Both the position numbers and the translations under genes were made by a program. From Povalibacter uvarum (GTDB lineage: Bacteria; Pseudomonadota; Gammaproteobacteria; Steroidobacterales; Steroidobacteraceae), in assembly GCF_014202975.1 (NCBI RefSeq), contig NZ_JACHHZ010000002.1, positions 372,001 to 436,000 on the forward strand: a stretch of 64,000 nt of DNA, in the 5' to 3' direction. Numbering within the stretch: the stretch's first letter is position 1; every line of letters starts with the position of its first letter. The notes below the pieces were generated by a model, which had not been told where the DNA came from, ran no database searches, and saw nothing but the letters and a program-made list of their open reading frames with translations. Positions 57,705 to 64,000 of the stretch are shown here, piece after piece.

Positions 57705-59078
57705 TCAGACGCGACCCGGTACCCAGCTCGTTCCCGCGAGAGGAATATTCGCCATCGCCGCAGCTTCGACGGTCAGCGCCACGAGATCCTCGCGTTCGAG
57801 GTGATGCACGTCCTGCTTGCCGCACGCCCGCGCGATCGTCGTCAGCTCCATGTTCAGCGTCTTGAGATAGTTGCGGACGCGCTTCGCGCCAACTTCGGGC
57901 TGCAGGCGCAGTTCGAGCTTCGCATCCTGCGTGGTCACACCGACGGGGCAGCGGCCCGTGTGACAGTGATGGCAGAAGCCAGGCGCGGTGCCGAGAGCGT
58001 GATAGTCGCTCACTGCATCGACATGACGGCCGTCCTGGACGTAGGTGTGGCTGTTGCACCCGAGCGAGAACAGAATGCCTTGTCCGATCGACACGGCGTC
58101 CGCACCCATCGCAATCGCCTTCGCAACGTCCGCACCGCTGCGAATTCCGCCCGAGATGATGAGCTGCACTTTGCCTCGCATATTGAGGTCTTCGAGCGCG
58201 TCGACAGCCTGGCGCAGCGCCGCCAGGGTCGGAATGCCGACGTGCTCGATGAAGACAGTCTGCGTCGCAGCCGTGCCGCCCTGCATGCCATCGACGACGA
58301 CGACATCCGCACCGGAATGCACGGCCAGCTTCACGTCATTGAAGACGCGCGTTGCGCCGACCTTCACATAGATCGGTTTCTCCCAATCGGTGATCTCACG
58401 CAGTTCCCGAATCTTGATCGCAAGATCATCGGGTCCGGTCCAGTCGGGATGACGGGACGCCGACCTCTGATCGACGCCTTCGGGCAGCGTGCGCATTTTC
58501 GCGACGCGCGGATTCACTTTCTGTCCGAGCAGCATTCCGCCGCCGCCGGGCTTCGCGCCCTGGCCGATCACGATCTCGATTGCGTCGGCACGGCGCACAT
58601 CATCGGGATCGAAGCCGTAGCGCGACGGCAGGCACTGATACACCAGCGTCTTCGACGAATTCCGCTCTTCCGGCGTCATGCCGCCGTCGCCCGTCGTCGT
58701 CGACGTTCCCATTTCCGTTGCCGCCCGACCGAGCGCTTCCTTCACGTTTGCCGACAACGCACCGAAGCTCATCCCGGCGATGGTGATCGGAATCGCAAGC
58801 TCGATCGGCTTCGTAGCGAAACGCGTCCCCAGCAGCGTCTTCGTCGAGCACTTCTCCCGATACCCTTCGAGCGGATATCGCGACAACGACGCGCCGAGAA
58901 ACACCAGATCGTCGAAATGCGGCAGTCGGCGCTTCGCGCCGAGACCGCGGATCTCGTACAACCCCGTCGCCGACGCCCGCTGCACGTAGTCGATGACGGA
59001 GCGGTCGAAGGTGGAAGAAGACTCCAGCGACAGGCCTGAGGGCGTCTGCCCCGGTGAGATTGTCATGCGTTCGGACAC
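57705..59078 (-). CDS. mgsC: N-methylglutamate synthase subunit C / FMN-binding glutamate-synthase-like protein
   Basis: 457 residues from a GTG at 59078, with GGAG 7 nt upstream (an ATG at 59066 is also in frame). The FMN-binding barrel of the glutamate-synthase large-subunit core is present: AGMSFGALSANVKEALGRAA, TGDGGMTPEER, GQGAKPGGGGMLLG, VVVDGMQGGTAATQ, and GADAVSIGQGILFSLGC. A 3Fe-4S cluster Cys set (GCNSH ... CHHCHTGRCPVGV) follows. It is the GltB-core subunit that, with MgsA and MgsB, makes N-methylglutamate from glutamate and methylamine or gamma-glutamylmethylamide. GlxD is the older name of the same family. A word repeat separates it from mgsB. Confidence 0.85.
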   Translation of the reverse strand: MSERMTISPGQTPSGLSLESSSTFDRSVIDYVQRASATGLYEIRGLGAKRRLPHFDDLVFLGASLSRYPLEGYREKCSTKTLLGTRFATKPIELAIPITIAGMSFGALSANVKEALGRAATEMGTSTTTGDGGMTPEERNSSKTLVYQCLPSRYGFDPDDVRRADAIEIVIGQGAKPGGGGMLLGQKVNPRVAKMRTLPEGVDQRSASRHPDWTGPDDLAIKIRELREITDWEKPIYVKVGATRVFNDVKLAVHSGADVVVVDGMQGGTAATQTVFIEHVGIPTLAALRQAVDALEDLNMRGKVQLIISGGIRSGADVAKAIAMGADAVSIGQGILFSLGCNSHTYVQDGRHVDAVSDYHALGTAPGFCHHCHTGRCPVGVTTQDAKLELRLQPEVGAKRVRNYLKTLNMELTTIARACGKQDVHHLEREDLVALTVEAAAMANIPLAGTSWVPGRV

Positions 59079-59095
59079 AGGGAACTCCGTCGGGA

Positions 59096-59199
59096 AGCCG
59101 TTGGCCGGCTAGCCACTAGCAGCTAGCCAGAAGAAAATGGGATCGCCAGTCCTATCCGGATCTGGCTAGCCGGCTAGCAGCTAGTTGGCTAGCCGGCTT
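59096..59199. repeat. Paired-arm word repeat, GGCTAGC type
   Basis: The left arm (59096-59130: GGCCGGCTAGCC, ACTAGCAGCTAGCCAG) and right arm (59162-59199: CTGGCTAGCCGGCTAGC, AGCTAGTTGGCTAGCCGG) flank a ~31-nt centre. It separates mgsB from mgsC inside the operon. Confidence 0.65.
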
Positions 59200-59202
59200 C
59201 CT

Positions 59203-59946
59203 TCAGTATTCCTGCCCCGCCTCCGCATTCCAGTGATACAGCTTGCGCGCCGAGGCGACACGCCTGAACTCACTGGGATCGTGCTTGAAGCCGGCGACGG
59301 CAAGCAGCTCCGCGACGACTGCACGATCCGTATCCGTCGTCGGTTCGAACTGCGCGTCGGCGCCAAGCGATTTCACTTCGCCGCGAACATAAATCACCGC
59401 TTCATAGAGAGAATCGCCGAGTGCATCGCCCGCGCCGTCGCAGATCACCATGCGGCCGGCCTGAGCCATGAATGCGGAGAAGCTGCCGACGCTGCCGCCG
59501 ACAACGATGTCCGCGCCTTTGAGCGAGATCCCGCAGCGAAGCGAAGCATCGCCTTCGATGACGAGCAGCCCGCCCCGCGCTGAGGCGCCCGCACTCGTCG
59601 AAGCGAAGCCACGGACACGCACGAGCCCTGACATCATGTTCTCTGCTGCACCGGGGCCAGCGTTGCCGTTTACGACTATGCGCGCGTGCTTGTTCATGCC
59701 CGCAACGTAGTAGCCGACGTGGCCGTTGATCTCGATATCGACCAGCGCGTTCATGCCCGCGGCGATCGAGTGCGCACCATCGGGGTTGTTCACGACAACC
59801 GTTGGCAACGAGTTCTCCGGCAGCTCCTTGTGCAGATACTGGTTGAGCTCGCGCACGCTGACGGCCGCGAGGTCGAACACTTTTCGCTGGCCGAAGCGAC
59901 CCGTGGCGAGCCGCCAGTCCGCGATCTGCTTCGTTACACTTTCCAT
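59203..59946 (-). CDS. mgsB: N-methylglutamate synthase subunit B (GXGXG-domain protein)
   Basis: A 247-residue protein with the beta-helical GXGXG (GltB C-terminal) fold: repeated G-rich strands such as INGHVGYYVAGMN, VNGNAGPGAAENMMSG, RGGLLVIEGDASLRCG, KGADIVVGGSVGSFSA. It has no active-site residues of its own and links the amidotransferase and synthase parts. Its start at 59946 lies 12 nt inside the 3' end of mgsA, so the two are coupled. The family is also called GlxC. Confidence 0.88.
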   Translation of the reverse strand: MESVTKQIADWRLATGRFGQRKVFDLAAVSVRELNQYLHKELPENSLPTVVVNNPDGAHSIAAGMNALVDIEINGHVGYYVAGMNKHARIVVNGNAGPGAAENMMSGLVRVRGFASTSAGASARGGLLVIEGDASLRCGISLKGADIVVGGSVGSFSAFMAQAGRMVICDGAGDALGDSLYEAVIYVRGEVKSLGADAQFEPTTDTDRAVVAELLAVAGFKHDPSEFRRVASARKLYHWNAEAGQEY

Positions 59947-60830
59947 GCGTACACCTCCTGCGGCTTCGGCTCGAACAATCTGGCCTTGTGCACGCCGGGC
60001 AGATGAGCGAGCGACCGGAACTCGGACGCGATCGCCACGTAGTCGTCGGTCTCGGCCACGATTGCAGGCTTGCAGGCGAACGCGTCACGAACGATCGCGA
60101 GCTCGTCGTCCGTACCCATCAGGAATGTGTAGAAGCCATCGAGCTCTTCGAAGCCGCGCTGCACTGCTGTCTTGAGATCATCGCCTTCGCGCAGGCGCCA
60201 TTCGAAGTAGCGGCACGCCGCTTCGGTGTCGTTGTCGGTCTCGAACTCGATGCCCAGCGGCTCGAGCTTGCGACGCACGAGATGCGGATTCGACAGCGAA
60301 CCGTTATGCACCAGGCAGAAATCATGGCCCGCCGTAAAAGGATGCGCGTGGGCAGGTGTCACCGCCGATTCGGTCGCCATGCGTGTGTGACCGACGAGAT
60401 GGGTTCCCTGCAGCTTCGCAAAGCCGTAGCGCTTGCAGATATCCGCCGGCGCGCCGATGTCTTTGTAGAGATCGATGCTGCGCCCGATCGAGAGCACCGC
60501 GATCTGCGGCAGCTTCTCGGCGATCCAGGCTTCGACGATGGATGGCGACGCAGTGCTCGTAAGCACCGCGTGATTGCCGGATGTGACCACGTCGAACTTC
60601 GCGTCGATCGCCATCCTCAGCTTCTGCAACAACCCTTTCCAGTCGACGACCTGTTCACCGGTGTAGAGACTGATCTTGTACGTCCCCTCCTCCACCGGCT
60701 CAGTGAACACGGCGAGCCCCGCGGAATCTGGCCCGCGCTCGGTCATGCCGATCATCATCGGGACCATGAGCTCGCCCAGACGGGGGCGAAGACCGGGATC
60801 TTTGAGTAACAGTCCGACGATGCCGCACAT
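59934..60830 (-). CDS. mgsA: N-methylglutamate synthase subunit A (class II glutamine-amidotransferase domain)
   Basis: 298 residues from the ATG at 60830, with GAGG upstream. Cys2 (MCGIVGLL) is the Ntn nucleophile of class II amidotransferases. The conserved GHTRMATESAVTPAHAHPF and LVHNGSLSN segments bind the gamma-amide substrate. In the N-methylglutamate pathway this subunit probably hydrolyses or transfers from gamma-glutamylmethylamide. The gene follows the glutamine-synthetase-like gene by 76 nt, a gap filled by a word repeat. GlxB is the older family name. Confidence 0.88.
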   Translation of the reverse strand: MCGIVGLLLKDPGLRPRLGELMVPMMIGMTERGPDSAGLAVFTEPVEEGTYKISLYTGEQVVDWKGLLQKLRMAIDAKFDVVTSGNHAVLTSTASPSIVEAWIAEKLPQIAVLSIGRSIDLYKDIGAPADICKRYGFAKLQGTHLVGHTRMATESAVTPAHAHPFTAGHDFCLVHNGSLSNPHLVRRKLEPLGIEFETDNDTEAACRYFEWRLREGDDLKTAVQRGFEELDGFYTFLMGTDDELAIVRDAFACKPAIVAETDDYVAIASEFRSLAHLPGVHKARLFEPKPQEVYAWKV

Positions 60831-60842
60831 GGAACCTCGCAA

Positions 60843-60908
60843 GAGAGCTGTGAGCGGCGAGCCAGAATGCGTCCGGCTCATCGCTCGCCGCTCGTCGCTC
60901 ATAGCCTC
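60843..60908. repeat. Paired-arm word repeat, GAGC type
   Basis: The left arm (60843-60865: GAGAGCTGTGAGCGGCGAGC) faces a right arm (60873-60908: CCGGCTCATCGCTCGCCGCT, CGTCGCTCATAGCCTC). It fills the gap between gmaS and mgsA and touches the gmaS stop codon. Words are shared with the elements at 13653-13772, 23676-23714 and 28953-29014. Confidence 0.65.
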
Positions 60909-62241
60909 AGAAAAACTCCAGATACCTGCCCGTTTCCCAGTCAGAAACGTGCCTCGCATACTCGATCCACTCCATCCGCTTGAGCGTGATGAATTCCTTC
61001 GACAGCTCACTGCCGAGGGCGCCGCAGACGACTTCGTCGCTCTCGAGGGCGTTGATTGCCTCGAGAAGGTTCTGCGGCAGCAGGCCGATGCCATCGTCAG
61101 CCAGTTGGGCGGGCGAGTACTCGTACAGATTCCTGTTGTTCGGCTTGCCGGGATCGAGCTTGCGATCGACACCGTCGAGGCCGGCCGCGAGCAACGCCGC
61201 GCTGACGAGATAGGGATTGCAGCCCGCATCGGGCAATCGGAACTCGAGGCGTCCGCCGGGAATGCGAACGCACGCTGTGCGATTGTTGTCACCGTAGGCG
61301 ATGTATGCGGGTGCCCACGTTGCGCCCGATAACGCACGCCCCACGACGAGGCGCTTGTACGAATTCACCGTCGGTGCACAGATCGCTGCCAGCGCGCGAG
61401 CGTGATGGAGGATGCCGGCGGTGAAGTGATATCCCATCTTCGACAGCGACAGCCCATTGCCGTCGCTCGCGTCGTGGAAGAGATTCTTCGTTTTGGCATC
61501 GCCGATCGACACATGGAAGTGAGCGCCGCTGCCCGTTCGATTCGAGAACGGCTTGGGCATGAAGCTCGCGATCATGCCGTGCTGGCGCGCGATCTCGCTC
61601 GCAGCCATTTTCACGAACGTAAAGTTGTCGGCGCTCTTCAGCGCATCCGCGTACGTGAAGTTCACTTCGAACTGTCCGTTCGCGTCCTCGTGGTCGATCT
61701 GATAGACGTCGATGCCGACGGCCCGCAGCGACGACACCATCTGATCGAGAAAATGCGTTGCACGCGACAGTCCCTTGTAGTCGTAGCAGGGTTTTTCGAG
61801 GCCGTCCGTTGCATCGAACGGCCCCAGTTTGCCCTCCGGGCTGCGCGCCAGGAGCATGAACTCGGGTTCGATCCCCGTGTAAAGCGTCATGCCTCGCGCA
61901 GCGAGCTTGTCGAGCTGCCGCTTCAATGCGACGCGCGAGCAGTAAGGATAGGGCTCGCCCTTGACGGTGCCGTTACACACCATCCGTGCGTAGCCAGGCA
62001 TCCAGGGAATCACGCTCAGCGTCTCGGGATCACCTACGGCCATGTAGTCGGGACCGTGCGGCCCCATGCCGAATCCCCACAGCGCGAAGCCAGCGAAACC
62101 CGCGCCATCAGTGAGCACCATGTCGAGATGCTCGACGGGCACGGCCTTCGCTTTGGCCGCGCCATGAATGTCCACGAACTGCGCGAGTACGAACCGGATG
62201 TCGTTCTTGCGCAGGAACTCTTTTGCTGCCGCCGTGTTCAT
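60907..62241 (-). CDS. gmaS: Glutamine-synthetase-like ligase, probably gamma-glutamylmethylamide synthetase
   Basis: 444 residues from the ATG at 62241, coupled to the upstream gene by a 4-nt overlap. Catalytic motifs of the GS superfamily are present: GIEPEFMLL (metal Glu), [13 protein letters not shown] (metal site), [18 protein letters not shown] (metal His and ATP loop), and [22 protein letters not shown] (substrate Arg and Glu, quoted in part). The length and the setting, next to mgs and mgd genes, fit GmaS, which joins methylamine to glutamate with ATP; GS sequence alone cannot separate it from other GS type III-like ligases. Confidence 0.85.
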   Translation of the reverse strand: MNTAAAKEFLRKNDIRFVLAQFVDIHGAAKAKAVPVEHLDMVLTDGAGFAGFALWGFGMGPHGPDYMAVGDPETLSVIPWMPGYARMVCNGTVKGEPYPYCSRVALKRQLDKLAARGMTLYTGIEPEFMLLARSPEGKLGPFDATDGLEKPCYDYKGLSRATHFLDQMVSSLRAVGIDVYQIDHEDANGQFEVNFTYADALKSADNFTFVKMAASEIARQHGMIASFMPKPFSNRTGSGAHFHVSIGDAKTKNLFHDASDGNGLSLSKMGYHFTAGILHHARALAAICAPTVNSYKRLVVGRALSGATWAPAYIAYGDNNRTACVRIPGGRLEFRLPDAGCNPYLVSAALLAAGLDGVDRKLDPGKPNNRNLYEYSPAQLADDGIGLLPQNLLEAINALESDEVVCGALGSELSKEFITLKRMEWIEYARHVSDWETGRYLEFF

Positions 62242-62774
62242 CGCGCGCCTCCAGGCGATTTCGTATCGATCAGATAAGGCCCGGCGACCTCGTTCAGCGA
62301 CGACCAGACGTAGTCGCCGAAGGTGGGGTCGCACCAGAGTCGATAGCGACGTTGGGCGGCATTGCCCTGCGGTACGACGGTGACCGCAACGCCGATCATC
62401 AAAGTCATCACAGCCTCGCGCGCTTCCGCACGCAAGGCAGCGAAATTCACATTGCACATCTGCGCGAGGACATCGTCGGCAGCATCGCCAGCGATGACGA
62501 ATGCGCAGTCTTCTCTCAAGACCGGATACACGCCAGGGATGTGAGCGGCGATCTCGGCCTGCAGCTTGCGAAGCGCATTGCCGTCGCCTCGCTCCAGCAG
62601 AAATTCACTCGCTCCGAGGCGGACGCAGATGTCCTGCTCATCGTCTCCTGTCACGCACCATGAGTTGGCGCGCTCGGGAAGTGGGATGCCTTGTTCCCCG
62701 AGCCATGCCGCCGCATTGGGTCCCTTGAACCCGATGCGCGCGAGATTCACGACCTGCTGCAAGGTAGCGCTCAT
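62238..62774 (-). CDS. mgdD: Sarcosine-oxidase gamma-like subunit, probable N-methylglutamate dehydrogenase subunit D
   Basis: 178 residues from the ATG at 62774, which overlaps the stop of the alpha-like gene by 4 nt. The fold is that of the SoxG/GcvT-related small subunit ([49 protein letters not shown]). It has no catalytic residues of its own in known complexes. The stop overlaps the start of gmaS by 4 nt. In the N-methylglutamate pathway the subunit order is A, B, C, D with D as the SoxG-like part. Confidence 0.82.
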   Translation of the reverse strand: MSATLQQVVNLARIGFKGPNAAAWLGEQGIPLPERANSWCVTGDDEQDICVRLGASEFLLERGDGNALRKLQAEIAAHIPGVYPVLREDCAFVIAGDAADDVLAQMCNVNFAALRAEAREAVMTLMIGVAVTVVPQGNAAQRRYRLWCDPTFGDYVWSSLNEVAGPYLIDTKSPGGAR

Positions 62775-64000
62775 GCAGCCACCCCGAACTTCTGGCGCTG
62801 ATTGTCGTGATCGAAGAACGGGGTCGGGCACACCGTTGCGGTGACGGTCGACCCATCGGTCACGCGGAACGTAAGCTTCGTACCCAGCACTGCGAGCGAC
62901 GGCTTGATCATCGCGAGGCCGATCGTCTTCCCGAGCGTGTTGGAATACGTGACGCTCGTGACGCGACCCGCGATCTCGCCGTTGTCGATGGCCAGGTGGC
63001 ATTCCTTGAGCGCCGGCACAGCGTTTTCGATCTCGAACCCGACGAGCAATTGCCGCGGTCCGCGGCGCTCAAGCAACCGTAGGCTGCGCTGACCGATGAA
63101 GAAGGGCTTCTGCATGCGCACTGCCCAGCCCGCCTGCGCTTCGAACGGGTTGGTGAGGCCATCGGTGTCCTGCCCGATGATGAAGTGGCCTTTCTCCAGC
63201 CGCAGGACTCTCTGCGCTTCGACACCGAACAGACGCAAGTCGAACTTGCGGCCCTGCTCGACGAGGCCATCCCAGACGCGTTGCGCATGAGAGTGCGGCA
63301 CGTGAATCTCATAGCCGAGCTCGCCGACGAACCCGACTCGCAGCAATCGCGCATTCGCTGCGCCGACGATGCCTTCACGTACACCAAGGTATGGGAACGC
63401 GCCGTCGTTGAGATTCACGGACGTCATCGCGCTCAGCAGATCGCGACTGCGCGGGCCCGCGAGATTGAAGGCAGCGCGATGGCCCGTGACGTTCACGAGC
63501 GAGCAGTTCAATCCCCAGAGCGCATTCAGTCGCAGCAGATCGCGATACACGCCGGCCGAACCGCCCGTCGTGGTCGTGAAATAGAAGCTTTCCTCGTGCA
63601 AGCGAGCGACGACACCGTCGTCGACGATCGTGCCGGCCTCATCCAGCAGCAAGCCGTAACGCGTCATCCCCACCTTGAGATCGGAATAGCGCCCTGCGTA
63701 GGCGCGATCGAGGAACGCACCTGCGTCCGGGCCATGGACCTCGATCTTGCCGAGCGTGCCGACATCGATGAGTCCGACGCTGTTGCGAACGACAGCCACT
63801 TCACCCGCGATGCATTGCTCGCGTGACTCGCCTTCACGCATGTAGTACTCGGGCCGGCGCCAGTTCCCTGCCAACATCCATACGGCGCCGGCGTCGCTGT
63901 GCCGCGGAGCGATCGGTGTCGCACGTTCCGGCGTGAAGCCGCGGCCCGCCAGATGCTTCATCGGCACCGGGTGGTACATCGGTCTCGCTGTCGTCAACCC
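62771..64000 (-). CDS. mgdC: Sarcosine-oxidase alpha-like subunit, probable N-methylglutamate dehydrogenase subunit C (N-terminal part beyond window)
   Basis: The frame is open to the window edge (409 residues visible), so this is the C-terminal part of a larger protein, ~960 residues in known SoxA/MgdC. The visible part is the aminomethyltransferase (GcvT-like) half: RRPEYYMREGESREQCIAGE, VAVVRNSVGLIDVGTLGKIEVHGPDA (folate-domain start, quoted in part), GYEIHVPHSHAQRVW, and RLEKGHFIIGQDTDG. This half binds tetrahydrofolate and takes the one-carbon unit released from the N-methyl group. In the pathway the complex turns N-methylglutamate into glutamate plus 5,10-methylene-tetrahydrofolate. The missing part should hold the FAD/NAD domain. 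Confidence 0.85.
   Translation of the reverse strand, partial: GLTTARPMYHPVPMKHLAGRGFTPERATPIAPRHSDAGAVWMLAGNWRRPEYYMREGESREQCIAGEVAVVRNSVGLIDVGTLGKIEVHGPDAGAFLDRAYAGRYSDLKVGMTRYGLLLDEAGTIVDDGVVARLHEESFYFTTTTGGSAGVYRDLLRLNALWGLNCSLVNVTGHRAAFNLAGPRSRDLLSAMTSVNLNDGAFPYLGVREGIVGAANARLLRVGFVGELGYEIHVPHSHAQRVWDGLVEQGRKFDLRLFGVEAQRVLRLEKGHFIIGQDTDGLTNPFEAQAGWAVRMQKPFFIGQRSLRLLERRGPRQLLVGFEIENAVPALKECHLAIDNGEIAGRVTSVTYSNTLGKTIGLAMIKPSLAVLGTKLTFRVTDGSTVTATVCPTPFFDHDNQRQKFGVAA

Noticed and set aside
1-64000. CRISPR array, tRNA, rRNA or prophage
   Set aside because: I found no evenly spaced direct repeats with unique spacers, no tRNA cloverleaf and no phage structural or integrase genes while reading the window.

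Overview
The window is high-GC DNA from a free-living, probably soil or freshwater, Gram-negative bacterium. Several TonB-dependent outer-membrane receptors, TonB-like proteins, a CheA/CheY/CheX-type module, an assimilatory nitrate operon and an N-methylglutamate cluster fit a gammaproteobacterium of the Steroidobacter/Nevskia/Xanthomonas neighbourhood. That placement is inferred from gene content and style, not from a marker gene. I saw no tRNA, rRNA, CRISPR array, integrase, transposase or phage gene.

Region by region. 1-2.1 kb: the 3' end of a NYN/LOTUS-type protein, a membrane-anchored endonuclease/exonuclease/phosphatase protein and a small unknown. 2.6-7.8 kb: a signalling operon holding a membrane CheA-like kinase without a CheW domain, a CheY-like regulator, a CheX-like phosphatase, and a protein that joins an N-terminal receiver to a membrane helix, periplasmic repeats and a TonB C-terminal domain. 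7.9-9.2 kb: an ATP/ADP-translocase-like carrier. 9.4-13.5 kb: two related surface proteins built of Ig-like repeats plus a fibronectin-like end, controlled by three c-di-GMP-I riboswitches (two in tandem, one single). 13.8-19 kb: a receiver-PAS-GAF-HD-GYP protein, a stand-alone response regulator and oligopeptidase B. 19.5-21.5 kb: a second receiver-TonB protein. 21.6-23.6 kb: DoxX and rhodanese genes divergent from a LysR regulator. 23.9-32.2 kb: nitrate assimilation (transporter, NirB, a NirD-oxidoreductase fusion, NasA). 32.3-42.4 kb: three tandem paralogous TonB-dependent receptors. 43-51 kb: a DUF4153 membrane protein, a DUF899 protein, an RNB ribonuclease, a metallo-beta-lactamase-fold hydrolase and a serine/threonine kinase with TPR-like repeats. 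51-57 kb: a molybdenum hydroxylase pair, a beta-propeller protein and a siderophore-type receptor behind a Fur-like box. 57.2-64 kb: a small membrane protein, then an N-methylglutamate synthase / gamma-glutamylmethylamide synthetase / N-methylglutamate dehydrogenase cluster cut by the window end.

Two themes stand out. First, c-di-GMP signalling (three riboswitches beside an HD-GYP protein) and phosphorelay signalling (CheA-like/CheY/CheX) sit close to TonB-type proteins, one of which carries what looks like a complete receiver domain. This is the best candidate for an undescribed system here. Second, the intergenic DNA carries many short paired-arm repeats, each made of degenerate tandem copies of a 6-8 nt word facing its complement. 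The word differs from copy to copy (GAGC, TGGCCA, GGCTAGC, GGGGCTCG, CCCCGTG types) but the layout is the same. One copy lies in frame inside a coding gene and another forms the C-terminal tail of oligopeptidase B.
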